Below the pieces are notes generated by a model that saw only the letters and a program-made list of their open reading frames with translations, ran no database searches and was not told the origin of the DNA. A DNA stretch of 5,343 nucleotides from Crocinitomix sp. GTDB lineage: Bacteria > Bacteroidota > Bacteroidia > Flavobacteriales_D > Crocinitomicaceae. The stretch is taken from NCBI GenBank assembly GCA_020849935.1, contig JADZFJ010000451.1, forward strand, positions 1-5,343, in the 5' to 3' direction. Below are positions 1 to 4,802 of the stretch, piece by piece (the stretch's first letter is position 1; every line of letters starts with the position of its first letter). The translations under genes were made by a program, and so were the position numbers.

Positions 1-181
1 ATTATTTGAATACCCTAACCATTCAAGGAAAATTGGAAAAATTCACCACAAAAAACGGGTCGATTTGGACCTTGAAAAAGATTGGCGGGTAACGTTGAAA
101 TAGAATACCAATACCAACAATAATTTGGGGAATTTTTTGGGGGGGAGCGCCAAGGATCGGAGACATTGTTTGAGCTCTTAT
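1..181. other. Left-edge stretch without a supported gene
   Basis: No reading frame here looks like a protein I recognise. The longest open frame runs on the minus strand from 208 to 23. It would begin with TTG inside the first palindrome, and its composition seems driven by A/T runs and the G-run near 144. The plus-strand frames are all interrupted by stops. The stretch could be the decayed end of a mobile element or of a gene lying to the left, but no motif shows this. Confidence 0.4.
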
Positions 182-232
182 ACCAAATCTAATTATAAAA
201 TAGGCCAATCTATTTTATAATTTTAGATTGGT
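182..232. repeat. AT-rich imperfect palindrome 1 (hairpin)
   Basis: The inner arms 191-203 and 210-222 are perfect 13-bp reverse complements around the 6-base loop GCCAAT. The outer arms ACCAAATCT (182-190) and TTAGATTGGT (223-232) continue the stem with a small bulge. A second, competing hairpin is possible inside it: CCAATCTA (205-212) is an exact reverse complement of TAGATTGG (224-231). No T-tract follows on either side, so it does not look like a standard terminator. It could be a cruciform-forming site, the end of a mobile element or part of a non-coding RNA. Confidence 0.75.
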
Positions 233-233
233 T

Positions 234-308
234 AATGCCGAAACTACAAATAAATAGTCAAATGAAATGAAATTGATATTTGACTATATTATTTGTCTCT
301 TCGGTATT
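234..308. repeat. AT-rich imperfect palindrome 2 (hairpin)
   Basis: It starts one base after palindrome 1. The arms are roughly 234-263 and 278-308. AATGCCGA (234-241) faces TCGGTATT (301-308). ACAAAT (246-251) faces ATTTGT (291-296). AGTCAAAT (256-263) faces ATTTGACT (278-285). The loop is about 14 bases, with a few mismatches and one-base bulges. Composition is very low in GC (about 20% over 241-300). Two large palindromes back to back suggest a non-autonomous element or two stacked hairpins in one RNA. The sequence alone does not decide between these. Confidence 0.7.
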
Positions 309-442
309 ATTGTGCGTTTAGGGCAATAAAGCGAGGTCCCGACGCTCACGGAATTCCAGATCTACGTAGAGCCTTGATGTTCGATTGGGATTGTGAGGAC
401 TGGATAACTGATCGTGACATCCTGACCATCGTACAATTCTGA
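309..442. other. GC-richer non-coding block with short palindromes
   Basis: GC rises abruptly from about 20% in 241-300 to about 45-50% here (hand count by line). I find no open frame worth calling a gene. The block contains a tight run of perfect short palindromes: GGAATTCC (350-357), AGATCT (358-363) and TCTACGTAGA (361-370). CTGAC occurs at 423-427 and 438-442 and again in the neighbouring structured element at 492-496. It probably belongs to the same unit as the inverted repeat at 443-558, but no boundary can be drawn from one copy. Confidence 0.4.
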
Positions 443-558
443 CATTAACTAGGCGCCTCATGCTCGGTCGGGATCGTCAGGATCGGAAAGCCTGACCCCG
501 ACGATCCCTTCTCGACGTTTCAGTCGGAAAGGGATGTCGGGATGGCGCCCAACTAACG
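443..558 (-). repeat. 116-bp structured inverted repeat, possible structured RNA or REP-like element
   Basis: The outer arms are 443-457 and 544-558, with an uninterrupted core GGCGCC at both inner ends. The four non-Watson-Crick positions are all A/C on the plus strand, so they become G:U wobbles in a minus-strand transcript and the 15-bp stem is complete there. Inside lie two overlapping hairpins. One pairs GGGATCGTC (470-478) with GACGATCCC (500-508) and AGG with CCT. The other pairs 504-516 with 523-535 across a 6-base loop. They share 504-508, so they cannot both form. GTCGGGAT (467-474 and 536-543) and TCGGAAAG (483-490 and 524-531) are direct repeats. GC is about 55-58%, well above the flanks. 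The strand assignment is an inference from the wobble pairs. Confidence 0.55.
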
Positions 559-632
559 AAAAAACTCCATTACCCGATAACTAAAAATGAATTGTTGAAA
601 AGCAAAGGATAATTTATGGCGATCAACCTAGA

Positions 633-659
633 TTGCTACCAATTTTACGGTTAAATTTG
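633..659 (+). promoter_or_regulatory. Candidate Bacteroidota-type promoter for the E1 gene
   Basis: TAAATTTG at 652-659 matches the Bacteroidota -7 consensus TAnnTTTG exactly. A TTG at 633-635 lies 16 bases upstream, slightly closer than the usual -33 spacing. Transcription would begin near 665, leaving a leader of about 15 bases before the ATG at 682. This placement argues against the in-frame TTG at 667 as translation start. The match could be chance in AT-rich DNA. Confidence 0.4.
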
Positions 660-681
660 CTGAAATTTGATAAGAAAACCT

Positions 682-2682
682 ATGTCTGTTTTGGATAAAC
701 AATACATTGAATTTGATCGGAAAGAGCTCACGAATGCGGAGTTGATTAAAATTTATAAAGCGATTTTGAAACCGCGGCTAATTGAGGAGAAAATGTTGAT
801 TCTTTTGCGCCAAGGAAAAATTTCTAAATGGTTTTCGGGCTGGGGACAAGAAGGGATTTCGGTTGGGATTACCTTGGCGTTGGACACGGACGAGTATATT
901 TTACCAATGCACCGAAATTTGGGTGTTTTTACGGCGCGTGAGATTCCTCTAAACCGCTTATTTGCTCAGTTTCAAGGTAAAATGACGGGGTTTACCAAAG
1001 GGCGCGATCGCTCTTTTCACTTTGGAACACAAGACTATCATTTGGTGGGGATGATTTCGCATTTGGGGCCGCAATTGGCGCTTGGAACGGGGATTGCCTT
1101 GGCCAATAAATTAAGAGGGGAGAAAAAAGTGGCGTTGGCGATTACAGGCGATGGTGGTGCGAGTGAAGGTGATTTCCACGAGGCACTTAACGTTGCTTCA
1201 GTTTGGGATGTGCCGGTGATTTTTTTGGTGGAGAATAATCAATGGGGTTTGTCGACACCATCGGTAGAACAATTTAGATGTAAACAATTTGTAGATAAGG
1301 GAATTGGCTACGGCATGGATGCTTTTCAAATTGACGGAAATAATATTTTAGAGGTGTACCATTCGGTGAAACAAATTGCCGCCTCGTTACGTGAAAAACC
1401 GCGTCCGTTTTTGTTGGAATGTGTGACATTTAGAATGCGTGGGCACGAGGAAGCTTCGGGGACAAAATATTACCCAGAAGGGTTACAAGACAAATGGTCG
1501 TTAAATGACCCTGTAACGAATTACGAACTGTATTTGAAAAACGAAAAGGTGTTGACGGAAGCGGAGATTGAAACGATTCGAGAAGCGATAAAACAAGAGA
1601 TTCATGATGAATTAGAAATTGCCTATGCCGAGCCGAATGTAGTGCCGAACACCGCTTTTGAATTGGGAGATATTTATGCGCCGTATACGCAAGTCGTTGT
1701 GGCGCCAAGTGGTGGTGCGACTTCTGAAAAACGTTTGGTGGATGCGGTTTCGGATGGTTTGCGATTGGGCATGCGAAAGTACCAAGATTTGATTTTGATG
1801 GGGCAGGACATTGCTGAATACGGGGGTGTTTTTAAGGTGACAGAAGGATTTGTGGAGGAGTTTGGAAAAGATCGGGTGCGGAATACGCCAATTTGTGAGT
1901 CGGCAATTGTGGGAACAGCGCTTGGTTTGTCTATAAATGGAATGAAAGCGGTAATGGAAATGCAATTTGCTGATTTTGTTACGGTTGGATTTAATCAGAT
2001 TGTCAATAATTTAGCCAAATTATATTATAGATGGGGCGAAAAAGCCGATGTGGTGATTCGAATGCCAACGGGTGGTGGTTCTGCCGCTGGCCCTTTTCAT
2101 TCGCAAAGTAATGAGGCTTGGTTTACGCATACGCCTGGTTTAAAAGTGGTTTATCCTTCAACAGCTTACGAAGCAAAAGGAATGTTACTTGCTGCGATTG
2201 AGGATCCGAATCCGGTGATCTTTTTTGAACACAAAGGGCTTTACCGGTCGATTAAGGAAGAAATTCCTGACGAATATTACACCATTGAAATTGGAAAAGC
2301 ACGCACCGTGAAAGCTGGGACAAAAGCATCCGTAATCACTTACGGTATGGGCGTTCATTGGGCGAAAGAAGTGGTCGATCGTTTGGATTTAGATGTTGAA
2401 ATTATCGATTTAAGAACGCTTTTACCAATGGATACGGAGGCTGTTTACGCTTCAGTTCGTAAAACGGGTCGTGTGATAATTTTACACGAAGATTGTTTAA
2501 CCGGTGGAATAGGAGGTGAGCTTTCGGCATTAATAGCTGAAAATTGTTTCGAAGTACTCGACGCGCCCGTGATGCGTGAAGGTAGTTTAGACACCCCCGT
2601 TCCGTTTGATGGTAATTTGGAATTGAATTTTATGCCAAAAGCACGTTTTGAGAAAAAACTAGTTCAATTATTGGCTTATTAA
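682..2682 (+). CDS. Fused E1 alpha/beta subunit of a 2-oxoacid dehydrogenase complex (thiamine diphosphate dependent)
   Basis: This 666-residue cytoplasmic enzyme should decarboxylate a 2-oxoacid, probably branched-chain 2-oxoisovalerate or pyruvate, and pass the acyl group to lipoyl-E2. The alpha half (about 1-340) has the PMHRNLG segment at 75-81 and the ThDP/Mg2+ motif from GDGGASEG (156) to NN (185-186). It also has RGHEEASG at 253-260, in the place of the E1-alpha phosphorylation loop. The beta half starts near 348. It has MGQDIAEYGG (373), the cofactor-activating Glu406 in ICESAIVG, His473 in GPFHSQS, and a transketolase C-terminal domain from about 535. Both active-site halves look intact, so I see a natural fusion rather than two broken genes. 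I chose the ATG at 682; an in-frame TTG at 667 would add five residues but falls at the likely transcription start. No E2 or E3 gene is adjacent. Substrate cannot be settled from sequence; branched-chain is my preference because Bacteroidota often carry such fused E1 proteins. Confidence 0.93.
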   Translation: MSVLDKQYIEFDRKELTNAELIKIYKAILKPRLIEEKMLILLRQGKISKWFSGWGQEGISVGITLALDTDEYILPMHRNLGVFTAREIPLNRLFAQFQGKMTGFTKGRDRSFHFGTQDYHLVGMISHLGPQLALGTGIALANKLRGEKKVALAITGDGGASEGDFHEALNVASVWDVPVIFLVENNQWGLSTPSVEQFRCKQFVDKGIGYGMDAFQIDGNNILEVYHSVKQIAASLREKPRPFLLECVTFRMRGHEEASGTKYYPEGLQDKWSLNDPVTNYELYLKNEKVLTEAEIETIREAIKQEIHDELEIAYAEPNVVPNTAFELGDIYAPYTQVVVAPSGGATSEKRLVDAVSDGLRLGMRKYQDLILMGQDIAEYGGVFKVTEGFVEEFGKDRVRNTPICESAIVGTALGLSINGMKAVMEMQFADFVTVGFNQIVNNLAKLYYRWGEKADVVIRMPTGGGSAAGPFHSQSNEAWFTHTPGLKVVYPSTAYEAKGMLLAAIEDPNPVIFFEHKGLYRSIKEEIPDEYYTIEIGKARTVKAGTKASVITYGMGVHWAKEVVDRLDLDVEIIDLRTLLPMDTEAVYASVRKTGRVIILHEDCLTGGIGGELSALIAENCFEVLDAPVMREGSLDTPVPFDGNLELNFMPKARFEKKLVQLLAY

Positions 2683-2814
2683 AATTGGGTTTTTCTGTTT
2701 TTTTTGTTTGGATGGATTTGTTATGGGTAACCCTAAAAGACGACAGCACGAACATTTTAAAAAAAACAAATGACAAGCCATAAGATTATAGAAACAATGT
2801 GAAAGATTAAGAAT
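2683..2814 (+). other. Intergenic gap with T-rich tract and a doubtful 16-codon ORF
   Basis: Just after the E1 stop there is a T-rich run (2690-2709) but only a very weak AAAA/TTTT stem, so a factor-independent terminator is not convincing. A tiny frame from ATG 2723 to TGA 2773 would encode the basic peptide MGNPKRRQHEHFKKNK, and a second of ten codons starts at 2770. Both could be uORFs, remnants of a neighbouring gene or chance. I found no TAnnTTTG promoter for the phosphatase gene. Confidence 0.25.
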
Positions 2815-3165
2815 ATGCACATTAACTCAAAACTTAAATTGCTATTTGTTTGTACGGTAAACAGAATGAGAAGTGCAACTGCTCATAAAATTTATGAGGT
2901 AGACGATCGTTTTGAAGTTAAGTCGGCAGGGACAGACAAGACAGCAAACATAGTTCTAACAGAAGAATTATTGAATTGGGCAGATAGTATTGTTGTTATG
3001 GAAAATCACCATAGAAATCATATAAGAAAACATTTTCCTCACATTTACAAAAACAAGCGAATCGTTTGCCTTTATATTCCTGACGATTACGACTACATGG
3101 AGACTGAATTAATTGTAATACTAAAAAACAAAGTAGAAGATGTGTACAGCAGAAAGCTTATTTGA
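2815..3165 (+). CDS. Low-molecular-weight protein tyrosine phosphatase-like protein
   Basis: This 116-residue cytoplasmic protein resembles the short bacterial LMW-PTP-like family (CSxNRxRS type). The phosphate-binding loop VCTVNRMRS (12-20) keeps the C(X)5R signature, with Cys13 as nucleophile and Arg19. It lacks the Gly and second Cys of classical CxGNxCRS enzymes. SAGT (37-40), VMENHHRNHI (61-70) and IPDDYDYM (88-95, Asp90/Asp91 as candidate general acid) follow in the family order. Length is close to the usual 105-115. The substrate is unknown; phosphatase activity is inferred from the loop. The gene differs from E1 upstream: GC is nearer 30-40% in sampled lines, and five of seven arginines are AGA, while E1 mostly uses CGN. 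This hints at a different history, possibly horizontal gain. The last codon and stop lie inside the first copy of a 24-bp tandem repeat, so the C-terminus may have been reshaped. It converges with the protease gene. Confidence 0.85.
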   Translation: MHINSKLKLLFVCTVNRMRSATAHKIYEVDDRFEVKSAGTDKTANIVLTEELLNWADSIVVMENHHRNHIRKHFPHIYKNKRIVCLYIPDDYDYMETELIVILKNKVEDVYSRKLI

Positions 3166-3207
3166 TTAAGAACAACAACACCCCTTTGATTAAGAACAAC
3201 AACACCC
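3161..3207 (+). repeat. 24-bp tandem duplication overlapping a stop codon
   Basis: Two copies, 3161-3184 and 3185-3207, are identical over 23 bases, with a period of 24. Each starts TTTGATTAAG and continues AACAACAACACCC. The first copy contains the last base of the phosphatase's final Ile codon (or its context) and the TGA stop at 3163-3165. The duplication lies right at the gene's 3' end, ahead of the 14-bp array. Confidence 0.9.
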
Positions 3208-3213
3208 TTTTTT

Positions 3214-3297
3214 CCCTCTGTCCTTATCCCTCTGCCCTTATCACTTTTCGCTATTCCCTTTTCGCCATTCCCTCTGCCCTTATCGCTTTTCGCCATT
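3214..3297. repeat. 14-bp minisatellite of two alternating unit types
   Basis: Six consecutive units of exactly 14 bp fill 84 bases. Type A is CCCTCTGYCCTTAT, at 3214, 3228 and 3270. Type B is CNCTTTTCGCYATT, at 3242, 3256 and 3284. The order is A A B B A B. A degenerate type-A-like stretch (3298-3313) runs into the stop codon of the protease gene. The plus strand is almost all pyrimidine plus a few G/A positions. Fourteen is not a multiple of three, so the period is not coding. It fills the gap between two converging genes, where no hairpin terminator is visible. Confidence 0.9.
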
Positions 3298-3308
3298 CCC
3301 TAATCCCC

Positions 3309-4001
3309 TTATTCCCCTAAAAGTAGCGTCCCATAAATAATCACATCCTGCACAAAATGCACCCCCCAAGCAATACCAATTCCTCTGGTTTCGATGATCG
3401 ATTTTGCTAGAATCCACCCTAAAAAGCCTGCCATAAAAACACCGACTAGGCCACCTGGCGTTCCGAAATAATGGATGCCTCCAAAAATAAATGCTGCCGC
3501 CCATTGAATTTGTACCGCGCTTAAATGGCCTTCTAATAAACCAATGACCGCAAAACGAGCAATTATTTCTTCGTTAAACGAATTAATGATGGCAAAAAAC
3601 AAGGCAAACGGTAAAACCGAAAGCGCTTGATTCCAAGGAGCTTGTTTAAAGTTGAGGTACATAAAAATTCCTGTGACCACAGAAATGACCAAGAGGTAAG
3701 AAGCACCTGTTTTGTACCACGAATCGGTGGCTTTAATTCCGAGGATTTTTACAGGAACGGAAGGTTGACTGAGATCACCAAAGCGAAGGAGATTTTTACT
3801 TGCTGGGGCTAATTTCAGCGTGATAAAAAGCACGAGAATACTGATAACCAAACCTGTTACTTGTAAATTAATGAAGGTGTTGGTATAAGCGTCTGTCCCA
3901 AAATTGAATTGAAAATTAGTCGGTAAATAGGCACGCAAAAGAAAAAGGATGATGGCGATGGTGGGGATTGAAATTCCGAGAATGATTTTATTGGTACGCA
4001 T
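3309..4001 (-). CDS. CPBP family intramembrane metalloprotease (CAAX/Abi type)
   Basis: This 230-residue polytopic membrane protein has about seven hydrophobic helices, near residues 5-25, 41-65, 100-116, 126-142, 168-180, 184-203 and 207-228. All three family motifs are present in order. EExxxR is Glu144, Glu145 and Arg149 in FNEEIIARF. FxxxH is Phe173 to His177 in FGGIHY. HxxxD is His215 and Asp219 in GVHFVQD. These are the expected metal-binding and catalytic residues, so it should be an active membrane protease. Members process prenylated proteins in eukaryotes, and in bacteria several act in peptide or bacteriocin self-immunity. The substrate here is unknown. I chose ATG at 4001; an upstream in-frame TTG at 4046 would add 15 residues but would place a promoter-like element inside the gene. 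Its stop codon TAA (3309-3311) touches the 14-bp repeat array. The regulator gene lies upstream on the same strand, but the gap of about 145 bp suggests separate control. Confidence 0.88.
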   Translation of the reverse strand: MRTNKIILGISIPTIAIILFLLRAYLPTNFQFNFGTDAYTNTFINLQVTGLVISILVLFITLKLAPASKNLLRFGDLSQPSVPVKILGIKATDSWYKTGASYLLVISVVTGIFMYLNFKQAPWNQALSVLPFALFFAIINSFNEEIIARFAVIGLLEGHLSAVQIQWAAAFIFGGIHYFGTPGGLVGVFMAGFLGWILAKSIIETRGIGIAWGVHFVQDVIIYGTLLLGE

Positions 4002-4022
4002 GGTTCTTATTTTATCTAGGGT

Positions 4023-4030
4023 CAAAATTA
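4023..4030 (-). promoter_or_regulatory. Candidate -7 element for the protease gene
   Basis: On the minus strand this reads TAATTTTG, an exact match to TAnnTTTG, and would start transcription about 15 bases before the ATG at 4001. No well-spaced TTTG partner is seen; the nearest TTG is only 13 bases upstream. A 12-bp palindrome sits where the -33 region would be. Confidence 0.3.
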
Positions 4031-4053
4031 GTGGTTGCGTGGTCAATAAAACT

Positions 4054-4065
4054 TATCCTAGGATA
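4054..4065. promoter_or_regulatory. 12-bp perfect palindrome TATCCTAGGATA, possible operator
   Basis: The palindrome is perfect and lies about 24-35 bases upstream of the candidate -7 element of the protease gene, so a dimeric regulator bound here would sit on the -33 region. A related half, TTATCTAGG, occurs at 4011-4019. It does not resemble the TGTGA-N6-TCACA site of classical Crp. Whether the neighbouring Crp/Fnr-type protein binds it is unknown. Confidence 0.35.
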
Positions 4066-4120
4066 TGTTTTGAGGGTGAATGATTTTTTTATCCAAGCTG
4101 AGTTAAGGCTAGATGTGTGA

Positions 4121-4142
4121 GGTAATTTCGACGAAAATCACC
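4121..4142 (-). terminator. Hairpin just after the regulator gene, weak terminator or 3' stabiliser
   Basis: On the minus strand GGTGATTT and AAATTACC form an 8-bp stem, including one G:U pair, around a 6-base loop. It begins a few bases after the regulator's stop codon. The G:U pair would be an A/C mismatch on the plus strand, which favours a minus-strand RNA. No T-tract follows, so an intrinsic terminator is doubtful. Confidence 0.35.
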
Positions 4143-4145
4143 AAC

Positions 4146-4787
4146 TTACTTAATCAATTTTTTTTGCAAGCGACTAAAACTTTCTGGGGTAATTCCGAGG
4201 TAAGAGGCGATGTGTTTGGCAGCCGTACGTTGAATGATTAAAGGATGTTTTTCGAGGAGATTGAGGTAGCGTTGTTCGGCGGTGTGCGTCAATAATTCGA
4301 TTTGTTGATATTGTTTTTGGAGGTACAGCAATTCGGACACCATGCGTGCCATTCGGTTGCCAAATTCACTTTGATTGTACAAGTTAAACAAATCATTTTT
4401 GCCAATGGATAAGGTTTCAAGCGGTTCGAGTGCCATGACATAAATCGGACTTTCTAAGTGTAGAACCGCACTCATTTCTTCATTTTTGGCGGGTGTTTGC
4501 GAGTTGATTCCTTGTTGGAGCAAGGAATAATAATCCCCGGTAAATTCGCCCTCATAACAAAGGTCGATGCAAATGTCATGTCCATCCTTAAACACAAATA
4601 GCCCCGCCGAACCTTTTATAATTAGGTGAAGATTTTTTTCGGACTGGAAAGATGACTTCAATACCTCATTTTTCTTAAATGATTTGGAGGTTAACAATTT
4701 CGAAAACGGCAACCACGCTTCGATAGGCACTTCCATGTACGGATCAAAAAATGCCTTTAATTTTTCAGTAATGGTTGGTGAAGACAT
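4146..4787 (-). CDS. Crp/Fnr family transcriptional regulator
   Basis: This 213-residue protein is the usual size for the family. An N-terminal cyclic-nucleotide-type beta-roll spans about 20-125, with the GSAGLFVFKDG turn at 59-69 and YEGEFTGDYYSLL at 78-90. A long dimerisation helix (about 130-160) leads to a C-terminal winged helix-turn-helix (about 165-213), with TAAKHIASYLGITPESFSRLQKKL as the DNA-contacting part. The GELxxxxxxxRSA pocket of cAMP-binding Crp is not recognisable: after GEFTGDYYSLL the Arg-Ser pair is absent. No Fnr-like Cys cluster is seen either. The effector is therefore unknown. Such proteins are common in Bacteroidota, often of unknown ligand. The ATG at 4787 has an A-rich leader without a Shine-Dalgarno, and lies 15 bp after the upstream gene's stop, suggesting a shared transcript. 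Target genes cannot be read from the sequence. Confidence 0.87.
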   Translation of the reverse strand: MSSPTITEKLKAFFDPYMEVPIEAWLPFSKLLTSKSFKKNEVLKSSFQSEKNLHLIIKGSAGLFVFKDGHDICIDLCYEGEFTGDYYSLLQQGINSQTPAKNEEMSAVLHLESPIYVMALEPLETLSIGKNDLFNLYNQSEFGNRMARMVSELLYLQKQYQQIELLTHTAEQRYLNLLEKHPLIIQRTAAKHIASYLGITPESFSRLQKKLIK

Positions 4788-4802
4788 TTTTATGAATTTA
4801 GT

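Noticed and set aside
23..208. Minus-strand open frame of 61 codons
   Set aside because: Its start is a TTG inside a palindrome, it has no recognisable motif and its residues follow homopolymer and AT-rich composition.
443..558. Integron attC site, suggested by GCCCAAC near 547-553
   Set aside because: The stem has the opposite polarity to the RYYYAAC...GTTRRRY arrangement, the left arm lacks a proper core site, and no cassette genes or integrase are visible.
667..681. TTG start for the E1 gene, five codons before the ATG
   Set aside because: It lies about at the predicted transcription start, and the ATG at 682 begins a normal E1 N-terminus.
1430..1965. Two minus-strand open frames inside the E1 gene
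   Set aside because: They are opposite-strand shadows of a clearly conserved enzyme and show no protein-like features of their own.
2683..2710. Intrinsic terminator after E1
   Set aside because: There is a T-rich tract but only a 4-bp A/T stem before it, too weak to call.
3093..3296. Minus-strand frame encoding repetitive Lys/Gly-rich peptide
   Set aside because: It is the translation of the 14-bp and 24-bp repeats plus the antisense of the phosphatase; 14-bp periodicity does not preserve a reading frame.
3161..3313. CRISPR array
   Set aside because: Units are 14 and 24 bp, directly abutting, with no spacers and no cas genes.
3627..3812. Plus-strand frame inside the protease gene
   Set aside because: Antisense shadow of membrane-helix codons with no recognisable motif.
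4111..4142. Crp-type binding site, from TGTGA near 4115 and TCACC near 4138
   Set aside because: The half-sites are far more than six bases apart, and the segment is better explained as a hairpin after the regulator gene.
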